A DNA stretch of 64,000 nucleotides, from assembly GCA_963827705.1 (NCBI GenBank), contig CAWHBN010000005.1, positions 62,001 through 126,000 on the forward strand, in the 5' to 3' direction. A model generated the notes under the pieces. That model had not been told where the DNA came from. It saw nothing but the letters and a program-made list of their open reading frames with translations, and made no database searches. The stretch's first letter is position 1. The number at the start of each line of letters is the position of its first letter. The position numbers and the translations under genes are program-made. Origin of the DNA: JACDAN01 sp963827705 (GTDB lineage: Bacteria; Actinomycetota; Thermoleophilia; Gaiellales; Gaiellaceae). This document shows positions 24,107 through 33,371 of this stretch, in pieces.

Positions 24107-25414
24107 TCATGTGCGTCTCACGAAGTCGATTGACACGGGGATCCCCTGGAGGTCGAAGCGCTCCCGGACCTTGTTCTCGACCCAGTACCCATAGTCCCGC
24201 GTGATCAGGCCCGGGTCGTTGACGAACGCGCGGAAGCGCGGCGGCCGGACGCTCGTCTGCGTTGCGTACAGCAGGTTCAGGCGCTTGCCGCGCCGCGACG
24301 GCGGCTCGCGCTGCTCGCGCAGCTCCTGGAGGAAGCGGTTCAGCTCGCCGGTCGTGATCTTCGCCGTGTACTTCTCGAACAGTCCCTCGACCCGGTCGAA
24401 GAGCCGCTGGATGCCGCGCCCGGTCTTGGAGGAGACGGTGACGACCGGCGGGCGCTGGCGGATGCGGGCCTCGAGCCGGTCACGGACGTCCTCGATCCCG
24501 ATCGTGGTGATGTCCCACTTCGACAGGACGATCAGGGTCGCGCACTGCGCCTTGCGGGAGATGTCGGCGACGGCGAGGTCCTGGTCGACCAGCCCCTCGG
24601 AGGTGTCGATCAGGACGAGTGCGACGTCGGCCCGCTCGGCGGCCTGCAGCGCGCGCAGCTCCGAGTAGTACTCGATCCCCTGGCGCTGGCGGCGCTTGCG
24701 CCGGAGCCCCGCGGTGTCGACGAAGACGAACGTCCGGTCGCCCCGCTGCACGACCGTGTCGATCGAGTCCCGTGTTGTGCCGGGGACCTCGGAGACGATC
24801 ACGCGCTCCTCTCCCACGAGCGTGTTGAGGAGGCTCGACTTCCCGACGTTCGGGCGCCCCAGAATCGCGACCCGGATCGCATCCTCGGAGATCTCGGGCC
24901 GCTTGGAGGCCCCCGGGAGGCGCTCGAGGATCGTGTCGAGCAGGTCGCCCGTCCCGTGACCGTGCAGTCCCGAGATCGGCAGGGGCTCGCCGAGGCCGAG
25001 ACGATGGAACTCGTGGATCTGGCCGGTCCGGGTCGGGTCGTCGAGCTTGTTCGCGATCAGGACCACGGGACGGCCGGAGCGGCGCAGCAGCTCCGCGACC
25101 TCCTCGTCTCCCGGCGTGACGCCCGCCTGCGCGTCCACGACGAACAGGACGAGGTCGGCCTCGTCGATCGCCGTGCGGGCCTGGGCCGCGATCTGGCGCG
25201 TGATCTCGGAGCGGTCGGCGAGGTCGACGCCGCCCGTGTCGATCAGGATGAACCGCCGCCCGCTCCACTCGCAGACGATGTCCTTGCGGTCGCGGGTCAC
25301 GCCCGGCTCCTCGTGGACGACCGCCGTCCGGGTTGCAGTGAGCCGGTTCACGAGAGTCGATTTTCCGACGTTCGGAAAGCCGATGATCGCCGCCGTCCCG
25401 GCGAGCTCGCTCAC
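24107..25414 (-). CDS. der: Ribosome biogenesis GTPase Der (EngA)
   Basis: 435-residue double-GTPase needed for 50S subunit assembly. First G domain: GFPNVGKSTLVNRL, DTGG, NKLD; second: GRPNVGKSSLLNTL, DTAGLRRKRR, SKWD. The C-terminal KH-like domain is present (LNLLYATQTSVRPPRFRAFVNDP). GTG at 25414 overlaps the plsC stop (GTGA). Last gene of the aroF-tyrA-aroA-cmk-plsC-der operon. Confidence 0.95.
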   Translation of the reverse strand: MSELAGTAAIIGFPNVGKSTLVNRLTATRTAVVHEEPGVTRDRKDIVCEWSGRRFILIDTGGVDLADRSEITRQIAAQARTAIDEADLVLFVVDAQAGVTPGDEEVAELLRRSGRPVVLIANKLDDPTRTGQIHEFHRLGLGEPLPISGLHGHGTGDLLDTILERLPGASKRPEISEDAIRVAILGRPNVGKSSLLNTLVGEERVIVSEVPGTTRDSIDTVVQRGDRTFVFVDTAGLRRKRRQRQGIEYYSELRALQAAERADVALVLIDTSEGLVDQDLAVADISRKAQCATLIVLSKWDITTIGIEDVRDRLEARIRQRPPVVTVSSKTGRGIQRLFDRVEGLFEKYTAKITTGELNRFLQELREQREPPSRRGKRLNLLYATQTSVRPPRFRAFVNDPGLITRDYGYWVENKVRERFDLQGIPVSIDFVRRT

Positions 25415-26061
25415 GCCGGCGGCACGGCGTGGCGCGGCCGGCCGAGGGCGTGCACGTCGACGAGGAACCGCCAGAGCTCGTTGATGCGGCGCTGGAGCTC
25501 GACCGACGCCTCGCGGTAACCCTTCCCGTTCGCCTTCAGGCCGTCGAAGGCGAACGGCCGCCCCCAGGCGATCGAGACCGGATGGAAGTTGCCGGGCTGC
25601 CAGTGCTGGCTGCCGTGGATCGCCGCGCAGACAACCGGTACCTGCTCGTTGAGCGCGACCATCGCCGCGCCAGGCTTCACGTCGCCGGGGACGCCCGACC
25701 GTTGGCGCGTCCCTTCGGCGAACATCCCCAGCGCATTCCCTTCGTGGACGCAGCGACGCATCTCCCGCACGGCCTCTCGGTCGGACTCGCCGCGGCGAAC
25801 CGAATAGGTGCCGAAGGCCTTGACGAGCGGGCCGAGGACGGGGACCTCGTGCAGCTCGGCCTTCGCCAGGAAATACAGCTGCCGCGGGCTCGCTGCTCCG
25901 AACGCCGGCGGGTCGAGCCACGAGAAATGGTTGAAGACGAGCACGACGCCCCCTTCCTCGGGCACGCGCTCGGCGCCGTAGACCCGGAGCGGCGCAAGCA
26001 TGCGAACGGCCGTGCCGATCGTGGCCTGGCCGACGTTCCAGACGAGCCCGTTGCGGCTCAT
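25411..26061 (-). CDS. plsC: 1-acyl-sn-glycerol-3-phosphate acyltransferase
   Basis: 216-residue PlsC-family acyltransferase with FNHFSWLDPP (block I), AEGTRQRSG (block III) and a conserved PVV block IV. Its position between cmk and der is common in actinobacteria and supports a phospholipid role. ATG overlaps the cmk stop (ATGA). Confidence 0.9.
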   Translation of the reverse strand: MSRNGLVWNVGQATIGTAVRMLAPLRVYGAERVPEEGGVVLVFNHFSWLDPPAFGAASPRQLYFLAKAELHEVPVLGPLVKAFGTYSVRRGESDREAVREMRRCVHEGNALGMFAEGTRQRSGVPGDVKPGAAMVALNEQVPVVCAAIHGSQHWQPGNFHPVSIAWGRPFAFDGLKANGKGYREASVELQRRINELWRFLVDVHALGRPRHAVPPA

Positions 26062-26687
26062 GCGACCCGCGAGCGGACGAGCTGCTGGATCCGGTCGACC
26101 ACGTCCTCGACGTCGAGGTCGGTCGTGTCGATGAGTTCGGCGTCCTCCGCGGGCTGCATCCGCGCGGCGTCGCTCTCGTCGCGGAGCCGGAGGTCCGTCG
26201 CGAGCGCGTCGCCGCCGATGTCCGGGCGCTCGGCCTGGCGCCGCTCGGCGCGGATCTTCTGGTCCGCGTTGAGGTAGACCTTCACGTCGGCGTCGGGCGC
26301 GACGACCGTCCCGATGTCGCGTCCCTCGATGACGGCGTTGCCGAGGTCGGCGAGCTCCCGCTGGCGGCGCCGCATGACGACCCTGACCTCGGGATGGCGG
26401 GCGACGACCGGCACGAGCCTGTCGATCTCGGCCAGGCGGATCTCGGCCGTGACGTCCGTGTCGGCGATCCGGACCGAGCCGCCCTCGTCGAGGTCGACGG
26501 GATGCCCTTCCGCGAGCACGCCGAGCGTCGGCCCGTCCTCGAGGTCGAGCGCATGCTGGAGCGCGAGCCAGGTCACGGCCCGGTACATCGCGCCCGTGTC
26601 CAGATACCGGAAGCCGAGTCGCTCGGCCAGCCGGCGGGCGACGGTGCTCTTCCCGGCTCCGGCGGGCCCGTCGATTGCCACGATCAT
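26058..26687 (-). CDS. cmk: Cytidylate kinase
   Basis: 209-residue CMP/dCMP kinase. P-loop GPAGAGKST at residues 7-15, LDTGAMYRA and the CMP-binding EGRDIGTVVAPDADVKVYL motif, then RAERRQAE lid residues. ATG overlaps the aroA stop. Confidence 0.95.
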   Translation of the reverse strand: MIVAIDGPAGAGKSTVARRLAERLGFRYLDTGAMYRAVTWLALQHALDLEDGPTLGVLAEGHPVDLDEGGSVRIADTDVTAEIRLAEIDRLVPVVARHPEVRVVMRRRQRELADLGNAVIEGRDIGTVVAPDADVKVYLNADQKIRAERRQAERPDIGGDALATDLRLRDESDAARMQPAEDAELIDTTDLDVEDVVDRIQQLVRSRVA

Positions 26688-27970
26688 CGCTGGGTCACCG
26701 ACTCGAGCAGGTCGAAGAATCCGGGGAAGCTTACTGCCACGCTCTCGGGATCCTCGAGCTCGACGCCCTCGCGCGACGCGAGCCCGGCGACCGCGGCCAC
26801 CATGGCGATCCTGTGGTCGCCGCCGCTCGAAACCGCACCCCCGCCCTTAGGGCGGGTGGGGACCCCCCTCACCCTGAAGCCATCTTCGCTCGCCGTGATC
26901 CTCACGCCAAGGGATCGGAGCACATTTGTCACGGTTTCGATGCGGTCCGTCTCCTTTTCGCGCAGCTGGGCGGCGCCGCGGACGATGCTCTCCCCGCGCG
27001 CCATCCCGGCGGCGAGCGCAAAGAGCGGCAGCTCGTCGATCATCCGCGGCACCTCCGCCTTCCGCACGGTGGTTGCGGTCAGAGGAGCCGAGCGGGACTC
27101 CAGGTCGGCAACCGCCTCGCCGCCCGCCCGGCGCCGGTCGAAGATCGAGATCCGCGCGCCCATCCGGACGAGCACGTCCAGCAGGCCCGAGCGAAAGGGG
27201 TTCACGCCCACGCCGTGGATCGAGAGCTCTGAGCCCGGGACGAGCGTCGATGCCGCGAGGAACGGCGCCGCCGAGGAGATGTCGCCGGGGACCTGCACCG
27301 TGTCCAACCGCAGCGACTCCACCTGCGAGATCGACACCGAGCGACCCGATCGCCGGACCGGCGCGCCCGCCTCCCGCAGCATCGTCTCGGTGTGGTCGCG
27401 CGTGAAGTACGGCTCGTGGACGACCGTGCGGCCACCCCCTGCCTGCAGCCCCGCGAGGAGCAAGGCCGACTTCGTCTGGGCACTGGCGCGCTCGAGCCGG
27501 TGCTCGGCGGCCCGCAGCTCGGCTCCTTCGATCCGCACCGGCGGCTTTCCGTCGCTCGTCTCGATCCGTGCCCCCATCGCGCGGAGCGCCTCGGCGAGAT
27601 CCTCGACCGGCCTGCCCCGAAGAGACTCGTCCCCCGAGAGGACGTACTCGCCTTCCTGACCGGCCAGAAGGCCCATCAGAAGCTTGAGCAGCGTGCCGGC
27701 GTTGCCACAGTCGATCGGGCCCTCGGACGCGCGCAGGCCGCGCAACCCCACGCCTCGCACGGTCAGGACGTCGACGTCGTCCTCGACGACCTCCGCGCCG
27801 AGCGCCCGCATCGCGTTCACGGTCGACTCGGTGTCCCGAGAGCGTCCGAAGCCCTCGATCCGGGTCTCGCCCTCGCAGACCGCGCCGATCAGCACGCCGC
27901 GGTGGGAGATGGACTTGTCGCCCGGCACGCCGATGTGGCCGACGACGGCCGCCGCCGGCTCGATCCTCAT
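26684..27970 (-). CDS. aroA: 3-phosphoshikimate 1-carboxyvinyltransferase (EPSP synthase)
   Basis: Sixth step of the shikimate pathway. 428 residues with PGDKSISHRGVLIGA at the N-terminus, GNAGTLLKLLMG (shikimate/PEP site), VPGDISSAAPFLAA, and DELPLFALAAGMARGESIVRGAAQLREKETDR. The LLMGLLAGQEG context near GNAGT may indicate the glyphosate-sensitive-site region, but class cannot be assigned with confidence. Overlaps tyrA by ATGA. Confidence 0.95.
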   Translation of the reverse strand: MRIEPAAAVVGHIGVPGDKSISHRGVLIGAVCEGETRIEGFGRSRDTESTVNAMRALGAEVVEDDVDVLTVRGVGLRGLRASEGPIDCGNAGTLLKLLMGLLAGQEGEYVLSGDESLRGRPVEDLAEALRAMGARIETSDGKPPVRIEGAELRAAEHRLERASAQTKSALLLAGLQAGGGRTVVHEPYFTRDHTETMLREAGAPVRRSGRSVSISQVESLRLDTVQVPGDISSAAPFLAASTLVPGSELSIHGVGVNPFRSGLLDVLVRMGARISIFDRRRAGGEAVADLESRSAPLTATTVRKAEVPRMIDELPLFALAAGMARGESIVRGAAQLREKETDRIETVTNVLRSLGVRITASEDGFRVRGVPTRPKGGGAVSSGGDHRIAMVAAVAGLASREGVELEDPESVAVSFPGFFDLLESVTQR

Positions 27971-29055
27971 TCGTCGAGCGCGGGAGCGACGACGACGCCG
28001 TACCCCTGCGCCTCCAGCAGCGCAGCGGCCCGCTCCGCCTCGTGCTGGCCGGCGACCAGAACCGTCAGGTCGCCGCCCCGCTCCGGCGACTGGTGCTGCA
28101 GCTCGAAGTCCTCGATGTTGATCCGCTCGGCCCCCAGCGCCTGCGTGATCCCGGCGAGGACGCCCGGCCTGTCGGGGACATGGACGCGGAGCCGGTGCAG
28201 CTCTCCCGGGTCGCCGTACGCCTCGCTGATCATCCCGCGGCGGTTGCGCGCGGCCTCGCCGATCCAGCGGGCGAGGAAGCCCGCGTCGCCGGACGCGAGC
28301 GCCGCATCCACCTGCTCGAGCCCGCGGCGGTGCTCCGCGAGCGCTGCTCTCAGCGCCTCCGCGTTCTCCAGGAAGATGTCGACCCAGATTCGCGGGTTGG
28401 CGCCCGCGACTCTCGTCATGTCCCGCAGCGACCCGCCGGCGGACGAAAGGGGCTCGTGTCCGTCGATCCGCGTCGCGCCGGCATGGTTGACGAGCACGTT
28501 GGCCAGCACGTGAGGGAGGTGGCTCGTCAGCGCGACCAGCCGGTCGTGCGCGCCGGGATCGATCGCGACCGGCAAGGCGTCCAGGTCGCCGACGAAGCCG
28601 TGGACGAGCCGGTACCGAGCGGGATCGCTGTGCGGGAGCGGCGAGAGGAACCAGGTCGCCCCCTCGAAGAGATCGGCCGTGGCGTGAGCCGGGCCGCGCG
28701 CCTCTGAACCGCAGACCGGGTGGCCGCCGATGAATCGCGTCGACCCCGCCGCCGCCTCGCAGACCGCGGACTTGGTCGAGCCCACGTCGGTCACGGTGCA
28801 GTCCTCTGCGCTCGCCTCCAGCACGGTCCGCACCTGCGCAGCGAGGCGTCCGACGGGCACGGCGACAACGGCGAGCTCAGCGCCGCCGAGCGCATCCGCG
28901 AGCGTCGGCTTGACCTCGTCGACCGCCCCTCGCTCGAGCGCGACCTCGGCCGTGGCCTCGTCTTCGTCGAACCCGGAGACCGTTGCGCCCGTCCGCTTCG
29001 CGGCCAGCCCGACCGAGGCGCCGATCAGCCCGGTGCCGATGACCGCGAGCCGCAT
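27967..29055 (-). CDS. tyrA: Prephenate dehydrogenase with ACT domain
   Basis: 362-residue enzyme of tyrosine synthesis. NAD-binding VIGTGLIGASVGLAAKRTG, DVGSTKSAVCEA, FIGGHPVCGSEARG, and the HLPHVLANVL His region are present. A C-terminal ACT domain (about residues 290-362, RVHVPDRPGVLAGITQALG) suggests tyrosine or other amino-acid feedback. Starts ATG seven bases downstream of the aroF stop. Confidence 0.93.
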   Translation of the reverse strand: MRLAVIGTGLIGASVGLAAKRTGATVSGFDEDEATAEVALERGAVDEVKPTLADALGGAELAVVAVPVGRLAAQVRTVLEASAEDCTVTDVGSTKSAVCEAAAGSTRFIGGHPVCGSEARGPAHATADLFEGATWFLSPLPHSDPARYRLVHGFVGDLDALPVAIDPGAHDRLVALTSHLPHVLANVLVNHAGATRIDGHEPLSSAGGSLRDMTRVAGANPRIWVDIFLENAEALRAALAEHRRGLEQVDAALASGDAGFLARWIGEAARNRRGMISEAYGDPGELHRLRVHVPDRPGVLAGITQALGAERINIEDFELQHQSPERGGDLTVLVAGQHEAERAAALLEAQGYGVVVAPALDE

Positions 29056-29062
29056 AGCCGCT

Positions 29063-30106
29063 CTATCCGACCTGTTTGCCCATGAGGGTGACGATCTCCG
29101 TCACCTCTCTGGCGAACTCGCCGAACTCGTCCGTCGGGATCTGCTGCGGGCCGTCGCAGAGCGCCTCCTCGGGCCTCGGATGGGCCTCGACGATGATCCC
29201 GTCCGCACCGACTGCCGCCGCCGCCCGAGCCAGCGGGAGCACGAGCGCTCTCCGCCCGGCGGCGTGAGAAGGATCGACGATCACCGGCAGGTGCGTCTCC
29301 TCCTTGAGCACCGCGACCGACCCGAGGTCGAGCGTGTACCGGGTCGAGCTCTCGAACGTCTTGATTCCGCGCTCGCAGAGGATGATCCGGTCGTTCCCCT
29401 CCCTCGCCACGTACTCGGCCGCCATCAGGAGCTCTTCGACCGACGCGGACGGCCCGCGCTTGAGCAGCACCGGCTTGTCGACCCGGCCGACCTCCGCAAG
29501 GAGCAGGAAGTTCTGCATGTTGCGGGCCCCGATCTGGATCACGTCGGCAACCTCGATCACTTCCTCGACGTGTCGTGGATCGATGAGCTCGGTGACGATC
29601 GGGAGACCGGTCTCCTCCCCGGCCTCGCGCAGCACCTCGAGGGCGTCGAGCCCCAGCCCCTGGAACGTGTACGGCGACGTGCGCGGCTTGAAGGCGCCCC
29701 CGCGCAGCATCGTCGCCCCGGCGGCGGCGACCGCCCGGGCCGTCTCGAGCGTCTGCTCCCGGTACTCGACGGTGCACGGGCCGGCGATCAGGCCGAAGAA
29801 CGAGTCGCCGATCTTCCGGCCGCGGACGTCGATCACCGTGGGATCCGGAGAGAGCTCTCGCGCGACGAGCTTGTAGGGCTTGAGGATCGGCAGCACCCGC
29901 TCGACCCCCGGAAAGCCCTCGAGCGGGAGCCCCGCGAGCGCCTCTCGCTCCCCGATCGCGCCGATCACCGTCGCCTCCCGCCCGTGGGAGACGCGTGCGT
30001 CCGCACCCGACTCGCGCAGGCGGGCGACGACGTGCTCGGTCTGATCCGGCGTCGCGCCGCTCCCCATCACGATCAGGAGCTCCGGTGAGGCGTTGTTGCT
30101 GGCCAT
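29063..30106 (-). CDS. aroF: 3-deoxy-7-phosphoheptulonate synthase (DAHP synthase, type I-beta)
   Basis: First enzyme of aromatic amino-acid synthesis (PEP + erythrose 4-phosphate). 347 residues. An N-terminal ferredoxin-like/ACT-type domain (residues 1-90) precedes the barrel, as in Thermotoga-type DAHP synthases, where it binds aromatic amino acids. Barrel motifs: AGPCTVE, RGGAFKPRTSPYTFQG, IGARNMQNF, LLKRG, ILCERGIKTFE and DPSHAAGRR. Start ATG at 30106 sits seven bases after TACACT; first gene of the six-gene operon and only 23 bases from the divergent aroQ. Confidence 0.95.
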   Translation of the reverse strand: MASNNASPELLIVMGSGATPDQTEHVVARLRESGADARVSHGREATVIGAIGEREALAGLPLEGFPGVERVLPILKPYKLVARELSPDPTVIDVRGRKIGDSFFGLIAGPCTVEYREQTLETARAVAAAGATMLRGGAFKPRTSPYTFQGLGLDALEVLREAGEETGLPIVTELIDPRHVEEVIEVADVIQIGARNMQNFLLLAEVGRVDKPVLLKRGPSASVEELLMAAEYVAREGNDRIILCERGIKTFESSTRYTLDLGSVAVLKEETHLPVIVDPSHAAGRRALVLPLARAAAAVGADGIIVEAHPRPEEALCDGPQQIPTDEFGEFAREVTEIVTLMGKQVG

Positions 30107-30113
30107 CGCGGCA

Positions 30114-30123
30114 AGTGTAGGTT
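30114..30123. promoter_or_regulatory. Overlapping divergent leaderless -10 boxes of aroF and aroQ
   Basis: On the plus strand TAGGTT (30118-30123) ends six bases before the aroQ ATG; on the minus strand TACACT (30119-30114) ends seven bases before the aroF ATG. The two hexamers share two base pairs, so RNA polymerase can open only one at a time. Confidence 0.55.
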
Positions 30124-30129
30124 CCGGCC

Positions 30130-30402
30130 ATGGACCCAAGCCAAGACCCGACCATCAGGCAGCTTCGGGAGAAGGTGTCGGACGTCGACCGCGGGCTCGT
30201 GGAGGCCATCAACGCGCGTTTGCGGCTGGTTGCGCAGCTGAAGAGCTACAAGGATTCCCGCGGCTACGCCTTCGTCGATCCCGAGCGCGAGGAATGGATG
30301 TTCCGGGATGTCAGCCGTGCGAACCGCGGCCCGATCTCGCAGGAGGGCCTCGAAGGGATCTACCAGGCGATCCTGGACCTCTCCAAGCGGGAGGTCTCTT
30401 GA
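30130..30402 (+). CDS. aroQ: Chorismate mutase (AroQ class)
   Basis: 90-residue all-helical chorismate mutase converting chorismate to prephenate. The helix-1 pattern IRQLREKVSDVDRGLVEAIN, then RLRLVAQLKSYKD and DPEREEWMFRDV carry the usual Arg, Lys and Glu ligands. Stand-alone, without a fused dehydratase. The stop codon overlaps the -35 box of the trp leader promoter. Confidence 0.9.
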   Translation: MDPSQDPTIRQLREKVSDVDRGLVEAINARLRLVAQLKSYKDSRGYAFVDPEREEWMFRDVSRANRGPISQEGLEGIYQAILDLSKREVS

Positions 30403-30427
30403 CCGGGGAAACCCGTGGGCGTACCCT
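30399..30427 (+). promoter_or_regulatory. trp operon promoter
   Basis: TTGACC (30399-30404), 17-base spacer, TACCCT (30422-30427). The -10 ends seven bases before the trpL ATG, so transcription should start at or next to the A of the start codon. Confidence 0.7.
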
Positions 30428-30434
30428 GAGCGCG

Positions 30435-30500
30435 ATGACTCCCGCGTTCCGCACCTGGGCCTGGTCGTGGCGCCACGAGCGGTGCGGGAGCATTGCCTGA
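30435..30500 (+). CDS. trpL: trp leader peptide
   Basis: 21-codon frame between the trp promoter and the attenuator terminator, with three Trp codons in the run TWAWSW (residues 7-12). Only a regulatory leader would hold so many of this rare residue. No Shine-Dalgarno is present and the promoter -10 lies seven bases before the ATG, so it is probably translated as a leaderless mRNA. Ribosome stalling at UGG codons when Trp-tRNA is scarce should control the terminator at 30531-30556. Confidence 0.85.
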   Translation: MTPAFRTWAWSWRHERCGSIA

Positions 30501-30556
30501 CCTGACCTAGGCACAACCCGTACCACTCGCAGACCTTCCGCCCGGAGGGTCTTTTT
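30476..30556 (+). terminator. trp attenuator (alternative stem and terminator)
   Basis: The terminator is AGACCTTCC (30531-30539), loop GCCC, GGAGGGTCT (30544-30552), then a run of five T. Upstream, CGAGCGGTGCGG (30476-30487) can pair with CCGTACCACTCG (30518-30529), eleven of twelve positions including one G-U. The first strand lies just behind the Trp codons, where a stalled ribosome would cover it. I could not resolve a separate antiterminator strand. The terminator arm GGAGGG also serves as the nearest ribosome-binding sequence for trpE. Confidence 0.75.
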
Positions 30557-30562
30557 CGTTCC

Positions 30563-31793
30563 ATGATTGTCCAAACCGTCATCGCAACCGACCTGATCAC
30601 CCCGCTCGGGGCGTACCTCCGGCTGCGCGAGACGGGCAGCGCGAGCTTCCTGCTCGAGTCGGTGGAGAAGGGACGCCTCGGGCAGCACTCGTTCGTCGGC
30701 GCAGGCTCCCGTCTCGTGACCTTCGAGGAGGCGGAGACGTGCGGCGCGCCGGTCGTCGGGTACCTGTCGTACGACTACGCCGCCAAGCTGGAGCCGACGG
30801 TGCAGCTCCCCGATGCGGGCCGCGACCTGCCGGAGAGCCGCTTCGTCGTCGCCGACACGCTCGTCCGCTTCGACCACGGCCGCGGGATGGCCGAGGTTCT
30901 GTACGGGAGCCCGGACGAGGTGACGGAGCTCCTGGCCGGCGCGATGCCCGCGCTACCGGCCGGCCAGGGTTCGGCGGGACAAACCCGGCGCTTCCCGTCC
31001 TCGGTCGACTACGAACAGGCGGTCGGCCGCGCGAAGCGCCACATTCGGGCGGGCGACGCGTTCCAGATCGTGCTCTCGCAGCGGGCCGAGCGGCCGACGT
31101 CGGCGAGCGCGCTCGACCTCTACCGCTCGCTCCGCCGGGTCAATCCCTCGCCGTACCTCTTCCTCCTGGAGCTGGACGGGCTGGCGCTGATCGGCTCCTC
31201 ACCGGAGACGCTCGTGAAGGCCGAGGGCCGCGACGCCTCGCTCAACCCGATCGCTGGGACGACTCGGCCCGGCGACGGCGACGCCGAGCGGCTGCTGGCC
31301 TCCGAGAAGGATCGCGCGGAGCACGTGATGCTCGTCGACCTTGGCCGGAACGACCTCTCGCGCGTCTGCACGCCGGGATCGGTCCGCGTCCGGCGGTTCC
31401 TCGAGCCCGAGCGCTTCTCGCACGTGACGCACCTCGTCTCCGAGGTCGGCGGGCGGCTGCAGCGACGACGTCGACCACTTCGACCTGCTCCGGGCCTGCT
31501 TCCCGGCCGGCACCGTGTCCGGCGCGCCGAAGGTCCGGGCGATGCAGCTGATCTCGGAGCTCGAGGGCTACCGGCGAGGGCCGTACGCCGGGGCCGTCGG
31601 CTACGCGCTGCCGGGCGAGGCGCTCGACACGTGCATCGCGATCCGCACGATCGTGCTGCACGACGGCGTCGCGTTCCTGCAGGCGGGCGCGGGGATCGTC
31701 GCCGACTCCGACCCCAAGCTCGAACAGGAGGAGTGCCGCCAGAAGCTCGCGGCGCTCGAGACGGCGATCCGGCTCGCGGAGGCCCGGTCGTGA
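30563..31793 (+). CDS. trpE: Anthranilate synthase component I (frameshifted)
   Basis: Converts chorismate to anthranilate with TrpG. About 409 residues once a one-base insertion near 31460 is removed. The tryptophan feedback-site LLES motif is at SFLLESVEKG; later motifs are YQQ-like FQIVLSQRAERP, SPETLVKAEG, NPIAGTTRPG, EKDRAEHVMLVDLGRND, FPAGTVSGAPKVRAM and QAGAGIVADSDP. ATG follows the attenuator T-run by only a few bases. The stop overlaps the trpG ATG (TGATG). Confidence 0.92.
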
Positions 31794-32351
31794 TGCTGCT
31801 CGTCGACAACTACGACAGCTTCACGTTCAACCTCGCGCACCTGTTCGGCGAGCTCGGCGTGGAGGTCGTCGTGCATCGAAACGACGAGCTCGACGCCGAC
31901 GACGCGGAGCGGCTCGGCCCCTCCCACCTCGTGGTCTCACCCGGTCCCGGGAGACCAGATGCTTCCGGCGAGACGCCCGGCGATCGTCGCCCGCCTCGCG
32001 CGGACGACCCCGACGCTCGGCGTCTGCCTCGGGCACCAGGCGATCGTCGAGGCGTTCGGCGGGGAGATCGGCGCGGCGCGCGAGCTCGTCCACGGCAAGG
32101 CGACGACGGTGCAGCACGACGGCGAAGGGATCTTCCGCGGGCTTCCGGACGGGTTCGAGGCGGGGCGCTACCACTCGCTGGCCGCCACCCGGATCCCGGA
32201 CGAGCTCGAGATCTGCGCGACCGCACCGGACGGCGAGATCATGGCCGTCCGTCACCGGACGCTGCCCGTCCACGGCGTCCAGTTCCATCCCGAGTCCGTG
32301 CTGACGCCCGTCGGGCCCGATCTCGCCCGCAACTTCCTGGAGGCGGCGTGA
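31793..32351 (+). CDS. trpG: Anthranilate synthase component II, glutamine amidotransferase (frameshifted)
   Basis: Class I glutamine amidotransferase supplying ammonia to TrpE. About 185 residues across a one-base insertion near 31980. LLVDNYDSFTFNLAH, VVSPGPGRPDASGE, the nucleophile Cys in LGVCLGHQAI, and the His/Glu pair in VQFHPESVLTP are present. Stop overlaps the trpD GTG (GTGA). Confidence 0.92.
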
Positions 32352-33371
32352 TCCAGGACGCGCTCTCCGCAGTTGCTCGACGGCCGGGACCTCGACCGGG
32401 ACGAGGCGCGCCGCGTGATGGGCTCGATCATGGACGGCGAAGCGACGCCGGCCCAGATCGGCGGGTTCCTCGTCGCCCTCCGGCTGAAGGGCGAGACGGC
32501 CGATGAGATCGCCGGCTGCGCCGAGGCGATGCGCGAGCACGTGCTGGCCGTCAAGCCGCAGCGCAGCGACCTCGTGGACACCGCGGGAACAGGCGGCGAC
32601 GGCGCCCGGACGTTCAACATCTCGACCGCCGCAGCGCTCGTTGCAGCCGCCGCGGGAGCCGGGGTCGCGAAGCACGGCAACCGCGCCGTCTCGTCGGCGT
32701 CGGGCTCAGCCGACGTCCTGGAGGCGCTCGGCTTCTCGCTCGAGCTGGAGCCCGAGCGGATCGAGCGCTCGATCGACGAGCTCGGATTCGGATTCCTGTT
32801 TGCCCCCACGCACCACCCGGCGATGCGCCACGCGGCGCCGGTCCGGCGGGAGCTGGCCGCGCGTACCGTCTTCAACGTCCTCGGCCCACTGACGAACCCG
32901 GCCGGCGCCCGCGCTCAGGTCGTGGGCGTGTACGCGCCCGACCTGGTGCCGACGATCGCCGACGTGCTGCTCAGCCTCGGCGCCACCCGAGCCTTCGTCG
33001 TCCACGGCGCAGGCGGTGTGGACGAGTTGTCGCCCGCCGGCCCGAACCTCGTCTGCGAGGTGGTGGACGGAGAGGTTCGCCGCCGCGAGATCGACCCGCT
33101 GGAGCTCGGCGTCCCACGCTGCGCCCCCGAGGACCTGCGCGGCGGCGAGCCGGACGACAACGCGCGAACGATCCGCGAGATCTTCGCCGGAGCTGACGGC
33201 GGGCGGCGCGACGCCGTGCTGCTGAACGCCGCCGGTGCGATCGCAGCAGCCGGCCACGCCAAGGATCTCGAAGAGGGGCTCGGTCTTGCACGCGAGGCGA
33301 TCGACTCGGGCGCCGCGGGCGAACGCCTCGAGACGCTGATCGCCTTCTCTCGGGCGGAGGCGGTGGCCTGA
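32348..33371 (+). CDS. trpD: Anthranilate phosphoribosyltransferase (frameshifted near start)
   Basis: Adds the phosphoribosyl group of PRPP to anthranilate. About 340 residues. The GTG start at 32348 overlaps the trpG stop; a one-base insertion near 32371 breaks the frame after the seventh codon, so the clean frame begins only at LLDGRDLDRDEA. Motifs DTAGTGGDGARTFNIST and KHGNRAVSSASGSADVLEALG form the PRPP and anthranilate sites; the TNPAGARAQVVGVY stretch is also typical. Confidence 0.92.
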
